Source: Vogesella fluminis
Lineage (GTDB): Bacteria; Pseudomonadota; Gammaproteobacteria; Burkholderiales; Chromobacteriaceae
Length of the DNA stretch: 64,000 nucleotides
Direction: 5' to 3'
NCBI RefSeq assembly: GCF_014652335.1
Contig: NZ_BMYP01000005.1
Span: forward strand, 52,218 to 116,217
Shown here: positions 20,149-28,983 of the stretch, one piece after another
How positions within the stretch are numbered: the first letter of the stretch is position 1
Layout of the letters: every line of letters starts with the position of its first letter
The notes under the pieces: generated by a model
Told to the model about the DNA's origin: nothing
The model's input: only the letters and a program-made list of their open reading frames with translations
The model's database searches: none
Translations under genes and position numbers: made by a program

Positions 20149-21396
20149 TTACTTCTTGCCGTACACCGGGAAACGGTGGCACAGCTCGGTGGCTTCCTTG
20201 GCCACGCGCGCCAGTACCGCTTCGTCGGTCGGGTTGTCCAGCACGTCGGCCACCAGGTTGGCGACGATGCGGGCTTCTTCTTCCTTGAAGCCGCGGGTGG
20301 TGATCGCCGGCGAACCGATACGGATGCCGGAGGTCACGAACGGGCTTTCCGGGTCGTTCGGGATCGCATTCTTGTTGACGGTGATGTGCGCCTTGCCCAG
20401 TGCGGCGTCGGCCACCTTGCCGGTCAGGCCCTTGGCGCGCAGGTCAACCAGGAACACATGGCTCTCGGTGCGGCCGGATACGATGCGCAGACCGCGCTCG
20501 GTCAGGGTCTTGGCCATCGCGTCGGCATTCTTCAGCACCTGCTGCTGGTAGGCCTTGAATTCCGGGGTCAGCGCTTCCTTGAACGCTACCGCCTTGCCGG
20601 CGATGACGTGCATCAGCGGGCCGCCCTGCAGGGTCGGGAACACGTTGCTGTTCAGCGACTTCTCGAACTCGGCACGGGCCAGGATCAGGCCGCCACGCGG
20701 ACCGCGCAGGGTCTTGTGGGTGGTGGAGGTCACGAAGTCGGCGTGCGGCACCGGGTTCGGGTATACACCGGCAGCGATCAGGCCGGCGTAGTGCGCCATG
20801 TCGACCATGAAGTAGGCGCCGCATTTCTTGGCGATCTGGCCCATGCGCTCGAAGTCGAAGCGCAGCGCGAAGGCGGAGGCGCCGCCGATGATCAGCTTCG
20901 GCTTGGTTTCCATCGCTACGCGCTCCATGTCGTCGTAGTCGATCTCTTCGTTCTCGTTCAGGCCGTAGGCGACGATGTTGAACAGCTTACCGGACAGGTT
21001 GGCCGAAGAGCCGTGGGTCAGGTGACCGCCGTGGCCCAGGTTCATGCCCATCACGGTATCGCCCGGCTTCAGGATGGAGAAGTACACCGCCTGGTTGGCC
21101 TGCGAGCCGGAGTGCGGCTGCACGTTGGCGTATTCGGCACCGAACAGCTGCTTGACGCGGTCGATGGCCAGTTGCTCGACGATGTCAACATGCTCGCAAC
21201 CGCCGTAGAAGCGCTTGCCCGGGTAGCCTTCGGCATACTTGTTGGTCAGCTGCGAGCCCTGGGCTTCCATCACGGCCGGGCTGGTGTAGTTCTCGGACGC
21301 GATCAGCTCGATATGGTCTTCCTGGCGCTGGACTTCCGCATCAATCGCAGCTGCAAGTTCCGGGTCAAACTGGGCAATTTTCAGATCAGCAAACAT
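20149..21396 (-). CDS. glyA: Serine hydroxymethyltransferase
   Basis: GlyA interconverts serine and glycine using PLP and tetrahydrofolate and is the main source of one-carbon units. The 415-residue protein matches the family length (E. coli 417). It has [34 protein letters not shown], and the PLP lysine motif [15 protein letters not shown] (about 225). The ATG at 21396 follows GAAGAG; an in-frame ATG at 21411 has no ribosome site. The leader contains a long hairpin (21433-21488), which may affect expression. Confidence 0.98.
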   Translation of the reverse strand: MFADLKIAQFDPELAAAIDAEVQRQEDHIELIASENYTSPAVMEAQGSQLTNKYAEGYPGKRFYGGCEHVDIVEQLAIDRVKQLFGAEYANVQPHSGSQANQAVYFSILKPGDTVMGMNLGHGGHLTHGSSANLSGKLFNIVAYGLNENEEIDYDDMERVAMETKPKLIIGGASAFALRFDFERMGQIAKKCGAYFMVDMAHYAGLIAAGVYPNPVPHADFVTSTTHKTLRGPRGGLILARAEFEKSLNSNVFPTLQGGPLMHVIAGKAVAFKEALTPEFKAYQQQVLKNADAMAKTLTERGLRIVSGRTESHVFLVDLRAKGLTGKVADAALGKAHITVNKNAIPNDPESPFVTSGIRIGSPAITTRGFKEEEARIVANLVADVLDNPTDEAVLARVAKEATELCHRFPVYGKK

Positions 21397-21432
21397 CGTT
21401 GACTCTTCCATCTGGAGGGTTTGAACTAAAAG

Positions 21433-21488
21433 GCAGTGTTGGCGTTTAACCTGTCGCGCGGCGGCGCCAGGGCAAACGTCAACACTGC
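21433..21488 (-). promoter_or_regulatory. Long hairpin in the glyA leader
   Basis: On the minus strand GCAGTGTTGACGTTT pairs with AAACGCCAACACTGC, with one A/C mismatch in an otherwise 15-bp helix. Inside, CCTG pairs with CAGG. The hairpin lies 36 nt before the glyA start. No glycine riboswitch or other named class was recognised. Confidence 0.5.
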
Positions 21489-21531
21489 AAGGCGGCTATT
21501 TTACCTCATCCGGCGCGGCGCCGTGATGAAC

Positions 21532-21578
21532 AAATGGCAGGAACAGCATGAAAGCGTTTCATGCCGGGCCTGCCATTT
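21532..21578 (-). terminator. Hairpin after the hypothetical gene upstream of glyA
   Basis: AAATGGCAGG (21532-21541) pairs with CCTGCCATTT (21569-21578), enclosing a second perfect helix CATGAAA/TTTCATG. It starts 8 nt after the stop of the 21586-22695 gene. It lacks a long T-run. Confidence 0.6.
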
Positions 21579-21585
21579 CAAGGGC

Positions 21586-22695
21586 TTATTGCAGGATTGC
21601 CGGCTGCGGCGGCCAGTCGTCGGCGGTAAAGAACAGCGGAATACCGTCGCGGCTTTCCGGCTGCACCCCGTCCACCACGCGCACGTCGCCGACCTGGCAC
21701 TCCGCCATCAGCAGGCGGAAGTTGGTCTCGATCTGCGCCACGTCGTCCTGTGCCGCCAGCGGCCACACGAAGCCGCCCCAGTCCTTCTCGTTGCCGGTGG
21801 CCGACACGGTGATGTGCAGCTCACCGTTGTCGTGCGCCGACATGATCGCCACCGGTTCCTGGCCCAGGTCGCGCAGCTGGCGGATCTGGGTGCTGGCAAA
21901 TACCTGCAGCGCGACTTCGAGACGCGCAAAGTTGGCCGCAACGATGGCCTGCATCAGCGGCATCGGCGGACGCGGGATCGGGAACAGGGTCACGCCCTCG
22001 GTCTTCAGCTGTTCGCCGATGAACTTCATCACCGGCACACCCCAGGCGCCGACATTGCCGCCCAGTTTCACCGGCGGCTCGGCCCCCTCTTCGCGGATCG
22101 CCACGCCGACCAGGTAGCGCAGGAACACGCCCTCGTCCTTGGCCACGATCGGCGCCGCCGGCAACTCCAGCGGCAGGCCGCGCGCGGCGTCCACCAGCTG
22201 GCGGGTGTAGCGGTAGATCTGCGCGGAATGGATGCCGATCACGCTGTCCGGATGCAGCAGCTTGCCGGACAGGAACACCTCGGCGCCGTCGGCAAACAGG
22301 CCGTGCAGGCGGAACAGGGCATTAAGGGTATCGACGTCGGCGATGCGCTCCGGCAGCGTGGCCTTGCCCTTGCTGCCGATCACCAGCACCAGCGGCACGG
22401 CGAAGATCACCGCATGGCGGCCGCTGTCCGGACGCTCGGCGGCATCGCGCAGCGCGTTCCACAACTCGCGGTAGATCTGTTGCGAGGTCACCATCGCCAG
22501 CGCAACGGACAGCGATAACAGCTCCTCGCGCTCCAGCATCCCGGCGAGGGCCGTGCGCAACGATGCACGGCATGCCGCACGCTCGTCCTCGCCACCCGCA
22601 TTCACGACTGCCTGCGTGTAGTGGATCAACATGTTGGAGGGAGAAGATTCGGGATACTGACGCGGATCGGGCAACTGCAGGGAAATATCGTTCAT
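21586..22695 (-). CDS. Conserved-looking hypothetical protein
   Basis: No family was recognised with confidence. The 369-residue protein has no signal peptide. Its middle carries VIFAVPLVLVIGSKGKATLPERIADVDTL, and the second half GVFLRYLVGVAIREEG and VKLGGNVGAWGVPVMKFIGEQL. It ends FFTADDWPPQPAILQ. Normal codon use and a clean frame of this length argue that it is real. The start at 22695 (MNDISLQLPDPRQY) is preferred over the longer frame beginning at 22776. It is monocistronic between a hairpin and an ~800-bp intergenic region. Confidence 0.7.
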   Translation of the reverse strand: MNDISLQLPDPRQYPESSPSNMLIHYTQAVVNAGGEDERAACRASLRTALAGMLEREELLSLSVALAMVTSQQIYRELWNALRDAAERPDSGRHAVIFAVPLVLVIGSKGKATLPERIADVDTLNALFRLHGLFADGAEVFLSGKLLHPDSVIGIHSAQIYRYTRQLVDAARGLPLELPAAPIVAKDEGVFLRYLVGVAIREEGAEPPVKLGGNVGAWGVPVMKFIGEQLKTEGVTLFPIPRPPMPLMQAIVAANFARLEVALQVFASTQIRQLRDLGQEPVAIMSAHDNGELHITVSATGNEKDWGGFVWPLAAQDDVAQIETNFRLLMAECQVGDVRVVDGVQPESRDGIPLFFTADDWPPQPAILQ

Positions 22696-22861
22696 CACTG
22701 GCAACCGGACATAGCTGGCAAAGACGATATTGTGGCACAGCTTGGTGTGATGCGCCGCACCAAGCACAACAAGCAAGCGCTAGATTTTCACTTTCCAACA
22801 TGCATTGTGTTCAAAGCGCGACAGAATGTTATATTTTTTGCGGTATTGCAGATTGTATACA

Positions 22862-22890
22862 TTGACAGCTACAAGGGCGATCCGGATAAT
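22862..22890 (+). promoter_or_regulatory. Near-consensus sigma-70 promoter of candidate sRNA 1
   Basis: TTGACA (22862-22867) and GATAAT (22885-22890) are separated by exactly 17 bp. This is the best-matching promoter I saw in the window. No coding start follows; instead a terminator ends about 95 nt downstream. Confidence 0.8.
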
Positions 22891-22895
22891 CCGTA

Positions 22896-22988
22896 CTCGT
22901 TGGGATGCAGCAATTGCTTCTTGATAGTTTCTCCTCTATTTCTCCTTTGTAGACTTGGCGCGGGCGTAAAACCCCGCGCAATTTTTTT
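22896..22988 (+). ncRNA. Candidate sRNA 1 with anti-Shine-Dalgarno motifs
   Basis: A ~93-nt transcript is predicted from the promoter at 22862-22890 to a terminator (GCGCGGG...CCCGCGC then T7, 22958-22988). It contains TTTCTCCTCT (22928-22937) and TTTCTCCTTT (22939-22948), which can pair with ribosome binding sites, and GACTTGGC (22952-22959) before the terminator. A candidate on the other strand (23186-23262) shares TCTCCTCT and GACTTGGC with the same 14-nt spacing. The design resembles the sibling sRNAs of Neisseria (RcoF/NmsR type). No open reading frame with a ribosome site was seen. Confidence 0.6.
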
Positions 22989-23185
22989 GCCTGTTTCATT
23001 CCCCATAATAATCAATTACTTGCCACCACGCCCGGCAAGTGACACTTCCTGCCTTGCCGCGTGTATCCCGTCAATGTCCGCTGCCTTCAACAGAAGGCCG
23101 TTCCATGCCCGCCACCCGGTTCCGCCTGCTGCGCCACAGCACTCGGAAATGAACATGAAAAGTTCGATTTCAATTAAAAATGAAC

Positions 23186-23262
23186 AAAAAAACCGCGCCA
23201 GCTTGCGCGGCGCGGCCAAGTCAATGTGAAACAATCAGAGGAGAAAACGTCAGGACGACGCT
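23186..23262 (-). ncRNA. Candidate sRNA 2, sibling of sRNA 1
   Basis: On the minus strand a small hairpin (CGTC, 5-nt loop, GACG; 23260-23248) is followed by TTTTCTCCTCT (23247-23237), then 14 nt, then GACTTGGC (23222-23215), then a terminator (CCGCGC, AAGCTG loop, GCGCGG, T7; 23210-23186). The shared words and identical spacing with sRNA 1 suggest a common origin. The promoter is weak by eye (TTGCGG with CATAGC about 16 bp downstream), so the 5' end is a guess. Confidence 0.5.
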
Positions 23263-23494
23263 TGCTATGTCTTGGTCACGCCTGCCCGCAAAAAGTTCTG
23301 CCGGATGCCGTTTTATTTTCCGGCCCGCCGGCAGGCCGGCCATCCCCGGCGTGCGGCACTGGCGCGGCAGCGTGGCGTGAGCCACGGTCAGCTTATTCAT
23401 TTACTGAATAACTAATCTCTTAAAACATCTAAGCGGTTATAAACCCTTCGGTTAGCATGGCTGTCTGATCACGATTTGGCAGAAAGCGGACAGC

Positions 23495-24265
23495 ATGGAC
23501 CCGGGTTACATCATTGCAGGCCTGGCAGTAGGCTTCATCGTCGGCCTGACCGGCGTCGGCGGCGGTTCGCTGATGACGCCCATCCTGCTGTGGTTCGGCA
23601 TCAATCCGGCTACCGCCGTCGGCACCGATCTGCTGTACGCCTGTATCACCAAGACAGGTGGCGTGTGGGTGCACCACAAGCACAAGCACATCGACTGGCA
23701 CATCACCAGGCTGCTGGCGATCGGCAGCGTGCCGGCATCGCTGCTGACCGTGATCGTGCTGCACTACCTGCAGCTGGATACCCAGGCCGCCAACAGCCTG
23801 ATCAAGGTGATGCTCGGCTTCGCGCTGATCCTCACCGCACTGGCGATCCTGTTCAAGCCATGGATACTGAGCCAGATTTCCCGCTTCATGCCGGTACGGC
23901 CGGAGGGCTATATCCCGGCAGGGGCCACCGTGTTTACCGGCGTGGTGCTGGGCGTGATCGTTACGCTCAGCTCGATCGGAGCCGGTGCGCTGGGCACGCT
24001 GGCCATTTTCGCGCTGTACCCGCTGCTGCCGACCGCACGCCTGGTGGGCACCGAGATCGCCCACGCGGTGCCGCTGACCCTGGTCGCCGGCCTGGGCCAC
24101 GCCAGCATGGGCAATATGGACTACGGCCTGCTGGCGCAACTGCTGATCGGCTCACTGCCCGGCATCTGGCTCGGCAGCCACTTGACCCGCCGCGTCGCCG
24201 AGCGCTGGCTGCGTCCGGCACTGGCGCTGATGATGGCACTGATCGGCGCCAAGCTGGTGCTGTAA
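23495..24265 (+). CDS. TauE/SafE family sulfite/anion exporter-like permease
   Basis: The 256-residue protein is an inner-membrane permease of the TauE/SafE family, linked to export of sulfite, sulfoacetate or other organic anions. GLTGVGGGSLMTPILLWFGINPATAVGTDL and its second repeat GVVLGVIVTLSSIGAGALGTLAIFALYPLLPTARLVGTEIAHAVPL are the two diagnostic halves. About 7-8 helices are visible. GCGGA precedes the ATG. The stop codon TAA runs into GAACCTGTT, the end-motif of the ~142-bp repeat family. A long hairpin follows. Confidence 0.92.
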   Translation: MDPGYIIAGLAVGFIVGLTGVGGGSLMTPILLWFGINPATAVGTDLLYACITKTGGVWVHHKHKHIDWHITRLLAIGSVPASLLTVIVLHYLQLDTQAANSLIKVMLGFALILTALAILFKPWILSQISRFMPVRPEGYIPAGATVFTGVVLGVIVTLSSIGAGALGTLAIFALYPLLPTARLVGTEIAHAVPLTLVAGLGHASMGNMDYGLLAQLLIGSLPGIWLGSHLTRRVAERWLRPALALMMALIGAKLVL

Positions 24266-24281
24266 GAACCTGTTTTGCTTG

Positions 24282-24327
24282 ATGCCATTGCGGCCAACCT
24301 TGGGTTCAAGGTTGGCCGCAATGGCAT
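24282..24327 (+). terminator. 21-bp hairpin built on an inverted pair of the dispersed word
   Basis: Positions 24282-24302 and 24307-24327 are perfect reverse complements over 21 bp with a 4-nt loop (GGTT). The core is TGCGGCCAACCTTG/CAAGGTTGGCCGCA, extended outward by ATGCCAT/ATGGCAT. It lies 16 nt after the TauE stop. There is no T-run. Confidence 0.8.
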
Positions 24328-24650
24328 GGCCGGAGTGCATTACCGGCCTGGTATCCAGGGCTGTCATCTCCAGCAACAACTTCAGCCGTGCCCGCGATGA
24401 GCGGCTGATGGCCGACGAGGCGGCGCGCGACGCGCAGAATGTCGACAAACTGCAGCCGGGGCGGCCAGACTACCTGATCGGCATCTGCGAAAGCATCACC
24501 GTGCTCAATCACGGCGAACTGGAAGAAACCGGCATCCTCGCCAGCAACCTGACCTGTATCGCACTGCCCTATACCCTGCGTTCGCAGGCACTGCTGCAGC
24601 AACTCAATGCCCATATCCCCGAGCTGCCGGACAAGGCGCGTGCGCCGTAA
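24321..24650 (+). pseudogene. Possible gene remnant, C-terminal part of an unknown protein
   Basis: A 109-residue reading frame starts inside the hairpin of the dispersed word. Its first ~15 residues look like translated repeat. From ISSNNFSRARDERLMADEAARDAQNVDKLQPGRPDYLIGICES onward it looks like genuine protein, ending PELPDKARAP. No ribosome site is visible. I read it as the 3' part of a gene whose 5' part was lost at the repeat, but it could be an intact small gene. Family not recognised. Confidence 0.35.
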
Positions 24651-24662
24651 ACGCCCGCCCGC

Positions 24663-25925
24663 TCACCTCCCGGCGCCGGCCAACTGCGGGCGGCGCGCCG
24701 CCTGGCGGATCAGCCGGTTCAGGCGCACCACCGCCAGCACGCACATCAGCGCACCCAGCGCCAGCGTCAGCCGCGTGTCCAGCAGCGTCAGCAGGCCGCC
24801 GATCACCGCGATCAGCACATTGCTGATGCAGAAGATGGTCGACAGCAGCCCCATCACGCTGCCCTGGCCGTGGTGCTCGAAACGCTCCGCGCACCAGCTG
24901 GGCAGCACCGCGTTGTAGATCGCCAGCGGCAGCCCCAGCAACACCACCAGTACCACGCCGGGGCCGTCCGGCAACAGCGACAGCAGCAACAGCCCCAGCG
25001 CGAAGACCACCGCCGACTGGCGCGCCTGGCGCAGCGGATCATGGTGCAGGCCGCGCTTGCCGGACACGGTGCTGGCCAGCGACATCATCAGGCACAGCCC
25101 GGCGGTGACCCAGGCAATGCCGCTGCTGCCGAGGCCGGCAAACTCCACCAGCCACAGCGGATAGAACTCGTAAAAGGCGTTCACCCCCAGCGCAAACAGC
25201 AGCTGCATCCAGAACAGCCCGGCCAGCAGCGCATCCTGCTGCAACAACCGGAACGCCTGCTGCTGCCGCACCGTCTGCCACAGCGACACGCCCTGCAAGC
25301 CGGCGGCGCGACCGGTTTCCGGCAGCACCCACAGCAGGATCGCCAGACACGGCAGCAGCGTCAGCGCGCCGATCAGGAACGGCACCGGTTCGCCCAGCGG
25401 CAGGGTGAAACCGCCTATCATCGGCCCCACCAGCCAGCCCATGTACAGCACCGCGTTGAGGATGGCGAAGCTGCGGGTGCGATCCAGCTGCGGGTGCAGA
25501 TCGGCGACGATGGCGCGCGCCACCGCGACATTGCCCTCGGTCAGACCGGTGAGGAAACGCGCGAACACGAACAGCGGATACCAGCGCAAATCCAGCGCCC
25601 ACGCGGTCAGCAGGTAGCCGAGCAGGGTCAGCGACAGCGTGCTGAGCAGCACGCGGCGCCGGCCGAGGCGATCGGACAGCGCGCCGATGAAGGTGCTGCC
25701 GATCAGGATGCCCAGCGGGTTGGCGGCCAGCGCCATGCCCAGCAGCAGCTTGGGCGGCAGGCCGGCAAAGTGGTTGAAACCGTCGGCGGCGGCATCGACG
25801 AAGATCGGCGCCAGGATCGGGTACGGCATCGCCACCCCGGCGGTACTCATCAACGCCACCAGACAGATGGCCAGCAGGATCAGGCGCAGATGCGCCACGC
25901 CGGAGGGCATTACGGGAAGAGCCAT
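24663..25925 (-). CDS. Major facilitator superfamily transporter
   Basis: The 420-residue inner-membrane protein has about 12 helices. The MFS motif A is clear between helices 2 and 3 (GALSDRLGRRRVLL, about 81-94), and FVFARFLTGLTEGNVAVARAIVADL matches the drug-exporter-like helix 4-5 region. GWLVGPMIGGF is the motif C-like segment typical of antiporters, so export is more likely than uptake. The substrate is unknown. It converges on the remnant at 24321-24650. Confidence 0.9.
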   Translation of the reverse strand: MALPVMPSGVAHLRLILLAICLVALMSTAGVAMPYPILAPIFVDAAADGFNHFAGLPPKLLLGMALAANPLGILIGSTFIGALSDRLGRRRVLLSTLSLTLLGYLLTAWALDLRWYPLFVFARFLTGLTEGNVAVARAIVADLHPQLDRTRSFAILNAVLYMGWLVGPMIGGFTLPLGEPVPFLIGALTLLPCLAILLWVLPETGRAAGLQGVSLWQTVRQQQAFRLLQQDALLAGLFWMQLLFALGVNAFYEFYPLWLVEFAGLGSSGIAWVTAGLCLMMSLASTVSGKRGLHHDPLRQARQSAVVFALGLLLLSLLPDGPGVVLVVLLGLPLAIYNAVLPSWCAERFEHHGQGSVMGLLSTIFCISNVLIAVIGGLLTLLDTRLTLALGALMCVLAVVRLNRLIRQAARRPQLAGAGR

Positions 25926-26051
25926 GCTTGTTTATCCAGGAAACGGCCCACCCGCCGCGGCAGCGCGCCGCCGGCATCAGGCCAAACGCATAGCATATCG
26001 CCGGTACGGCCATACCCAAACCGCTTTGTTGCGCGCGCGGCGCGGGCGGCT

Positions 26052-26141
26052 TGCGGCCAACCTTGTGCCGATCCTGTCGAGCAGCCATTCCGCCAGGACA
26101 AAAAAATGAAAAGGTTGGCCGCAACACTGCGGCCAACCTTG
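26052..26141. repeat. Three copies of the dispersed word within 90 bp
   Basis: TTGCGGCCAACCTTG (26052-26065), AAGGTTGGCCGCA (26111-26123) and TGCGGCCAACCTTG (26128-26141). The last two form a 13-bp hairpin with a 4-nt loop. They fill the gap between the MFS gene start and the VCBS gene end, together with the element at 26224-26365. No gene was seen in 25926-26364. Confidence 0.85.
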
Positions 26142-26223
26142 TTCTCCCCCTCGTGCCGGTTAGCGCCCGGCGGCCAAGCCCCCTCTCGCGCAGAGGACCA
26201 TGACCACAATTCTCTCCTTACTC

Positions 26224-26365
26224 AGAACGTGTTCACGATCTCGCGAGCCAGAGCGAGACAAGGCGAAAACGCCTGAGGAAGCGGAGTTTACAAGTAGTAA
26301 ATGAGCATTCCGAAGGTGTTTTCAACGCCGTATCGCCGACGCGCAGCCGATCGCGAACACGTTCT
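26224..26365. repeat. 142-bp element with AGAAC..GTTCT inverted ends (copy 2)
   Basis: It starts AGAACGTGTTCACGATCTCG and ends CGATCGCGAACACGTTCT, imperfect inverted termini. Internal blocks ACAAGGC, AGGAAGCGGA and CCGAAGG align with the 143-bp copy at 13573-13715. Its last base is the final base of the VCBS gene stop codon, so the element abuts the gene exactly. Confidence 0.7.
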
Positions 26366-28680
26366 CAGACATCGACCACCAGTTTGCTGCTGCTCAGCAG
26401 ATTGCTGATGATGGCCTGATCGTCGGCGCCGGCCAGCTGGATACCCTCCAGCACGATGGACTGCGCCACCGCCGTGCCGGCCCCGGCGGAGTGAACCGCG
26501 ATGGTGGTATTGCCACTGGCGTAACTGAAATCCAGATACGCATCCAGCGATCCCGCATTGGCATGCTCGCCCTGCAGCAGGTCGAGCAGGTCCAGCTTGT
26601 CGCCAGCCCCCCAATCCTTGACAGTGTCGGTGTAAGGCCCGCCGGCAATGTCGGCCAGCGACCAGACGAAGGTGTCGCTGCCCGTGCCGCCGGTCAGCTC
26701 ATCGTTGCCGCTACCACCGCGCAGCATGTCGCTGTCACCATTGCCGAACAGCTTGTCGTTGCCGGCACCGCCAAACAGCTGGTCGGCCTTCTCGGCACCG
26801 GTGCCGGTATCGCCTGTCAGCGTGTCATCGCCGCCATCGCCGAAGAGCACATCCGCCTGCCCTCCACCGATCAGGCTCTCGCCCCCGCTACCGCCATCCA
26901 GATAGTCTGTCTGATTGCTGCCGATCAGCCCGGTAGTCACGTTCTTGACCTCGACATACAGGGTGGTGGTCACCGGAGCCGCAATCCCGTCGCTGACCGC
27001 CACCTCCAGCGCATAGCCCCGGGCACCGCCACCACCCGGAATCAGCGCCGCCGACTCGTAATCGAGCAGCGACAGATCCTTGACCGATACCGCGCCGCCG
27101 GCCGAAATCTGGAACGCCCCGCCGGATGCATCCGACAGCAGGCTATAGCTCAAGGCATTGCCATCGGCATCACTGGCCAGGACACTGCCCAGCAGCGCGG
27201 AGGCAAAACCGGTCGGGTTTGTTGCCGAGTTCAGCAAATGTTCGAACATGCTGACCAGCACGCCACTGCTGAGGAATTGCGGCGCCGAGTTATCGGTCGC
27301 GCCCTGGATCGAGACCGTGATGGTCTGCTGCGCCGTGCCATCGTAGGACTTCACCAGCAGCGTGTCGTAGACCGTGGTGCCGGTATTCAGCGCCTGGGTG
27401 GCCGCCCTGTTGTTGTCCAGCTGATAGCTCCACACCCCGCTGCCGGTATCCAGCGTGAAGCTGCCGTACACCCCGTCCAGGCTGTCCGGTTGCTGGAACA
27501 CCGCCTCGCCGTCATCGACATCGCTAAGCAGCAGCACCCCGCCGGTAGTCGGCACGCCGGCAGCGGCGGCGGTGGCCTCTTGCACGCTGCCACTGCTAGT
27601 CCCCGTGATGCTCGCCAGATCATTGGTACCGGTGACGGTGACATCCACCGTGCTGCTCGATGTCGCGCCGAACTGGTCGGTCATGGTGTAGCTGAGGGTG
27701 ACGTGTACCACCGCATCCTTGGCCAGGTGGTCGAAGTCGGTCCCCGGATCGAATTGCAGCTGGCCGCCGACCACGCTGGCGCTGCCCATGCCGGCCGGTG
27801 CGCTGGCGCTGACCAGACTCAGCACGTGACCGTCGTCGACGTCGGTGTCGTTGCCCAGCACGTCGATGGTGAGCAGCTGGTTTTCGGTACCGTCGGCCGT
27901 ATCGGCGACCGCCAGCGGTGCATCGTTGGTGCCGGTGATGGTAATGGTCGCGGTCTGCGCCACGCTGGCACCATGAACGTCCTCCACGAAGTAGCTGACG
28001 GTGATGACTTCGGTTGCGCCGGCGGCCAGGTGGTCAAAAGCGCTGCCATCGGCATCGACCAGCAGCTTGTTGCCGGCCTGCGTCAAACCGGCGGGCAGCG
28101 TGCCCGAAGGCGCACCGCCGTTGACGCTGAAGCTCAGTCCGCTGGCCTGCAGGGTGGCGGTCTCGCCAGTATCGATGTCGCTGGCACCCTGCAGCAGGTC
28201 GACCTCAAAGTCAGCATCACCTTCGTAGCCGCCAGCGGCGACGGCAGAGCTGACACGCGGGCCGTCGTTGCTGCCGACCACCGTTACGCTTACCGTGGCG
28301 TAGCTGATGGTGCCGTTGCCCAGCTGGATGGCGTAGACAAAAGAATCCCGTAGCTCACCGCCTTCTGCCAGCGAGTCGGGCGCTTCGGCAAACTTGAACT
28401 CGATCTTGCCGGCGTTGATGCGGATCTGGTTGTCGCCCAGCGTGGTTTCCCAGCTGGTGGTGACATTGCTCGTCAGCAGGTCGGTCAGCGCACCGCTGCC
28501 ATCATCAATGGAGTACAGCCTCTTCGCGTTGCCGCCCAGATCATTGCTCATCACATTCAGGGTCAGCACGTTGCTGCTGCTGTCGTAGTTACTGGCCGCC
28601 AGCAGTTCATCCTCGGCGTACCAGTAGTAATCGTCACCGGCTTGCGGTGTCTTGGTGTAGGAAACGCTGCTGATGGCCAT
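26365..28680 (-). CDS. Large VCBS/cadherin-like exoprotein with RTX repeats
   Basis: The 771-residue protein is probably secreted by a type I system and acts as an adhesin or surface protein. It has VCBS-type units (TITGTNDAPLAVADT, VTVTGTNDLASITG), a cadherin-like unit (SDADGNALSYSLL), then calcium-binding nonapeptides (GGAGNDKLFGNGDSDMLRGGSGNDELTGGTGSDTFVW, about 650-690), and a C-terminal T1SS signal-like region. There is no Sec signal peptide, as expected. AGGGAGA precedes the ATG at 28680. No type I transporter genes are nearby. The LuxR-type regulator upstream may control it. Confidence 0.88.
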   Translation of the reverse strand: MAISSVSYTKTPQAGDDYYWYAEDELLAASNYDSSSNVLTLNVMSNDLGGNAKRLYSIDDGSGALTDLLTSNVTTSWETTLGDNQIRINAGKIEFKFAEAPDSLAEGGELRDSFVYAIQLGNGTISYATVSVTVVGSNDGPRVSSAVAAGGYEGDADFEVDLLQGASDIDTGETATLQASGLSFSVNGGAPSGTLPAGLTQAGNKLLVDADGSAFDHLAAGATEVITVSYFVEDVHGASVAQTATITITGTNDAPLAVADTADGTENQLLTIDVLGNDTDVDDGHVLSLVSASAPAGMGSASVVGGQLQFDPGTDFDHLAKDAVVHVTLSYTMTDQFGATSSSTVDVTVTGTNDLASITGTSSGSVQEATAAAAGVPTTGGVLLLSDVDDGEAVFQQPDSLDGVYGSFTLDTGSGVWSYQLDNNRAATQALNTGTTVYDTLLVKSYDGTAQQTITVSIQGATDNSAPQFLSSGVLVSMFEHLLNSATNPTGFASALLGSVLASDADGNALSYSLLSDASGGAFQISAGGAVSVKDLSLLDYESAALIPGGGGARGYALEVAVSDGIAAPVTTTLYVEVKNVTTGLIGSNQTDYLDGGSGGESLIGGGQADVLFGDGGDDTLTGDTGTGAEKADQLFGGAGNDKLFGNGDSDMLRGGSGNDELTGGTGSDTFVWSLADIAGGPYTDTVKDWGAGDKLDLLDLLQGEHANAGSLDAYLDFSYASGNTTIAVHSAGAGTAVAQSIVLEGIQLAGADDQAIISNLLSSSKLVVDV

Positions 28681-28983
28681 GATGTTCTCCCTGAATGATC
28701 TGCGCTGGCCGGATGACGAGCGCGCCGCTTGCGCATGCGGGCCAGTGCGGTGGAATCGGTGGCATGAGCGGCGGCGGGCTTGCGGCCAACCTTGCCCGGA
28801 TGGGCATACAGAATGCGCCCGGCGCATCAGGCTGGCGGCATGGCGCAGAGGCACCGGAACCGGTCATGACATAGGAAGTGTAGTAAGCGCGACTTTTTAA
28901 TCTACGGGAGAAACATCCCGTTATTGGCAGGAGCAAGCTCTGGAATGGCCTGGAGAGAACTCCCGCAAGGCGGCAGCAGCAGC
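28681..28983. other. Intergenic region upstream of the VCBS gene
   Basis: About 300 bp without a gene. It holds the VCBS ribosome site and one copy of the dispersed word (TGCGGCCAACCTTG, 28781-28794). A TATCTACG-like AT-rich patch near 28880-28910 may carry a promoter, but I could not define one. Confidence 0.5.

Noticed and set aside
22621..23229. A 202-residue plus-strand frame in the gap before TauE
   Set aside because: It crosses the sRNA 1 promoter and terminator, has no ribosome site and looks like translated non-coding sequence.
24870..26276. A 468-residue plus-strand frame
   Set aside because: Gln/His/Arg-rich shadow of the MFS gene, running on into repeats.
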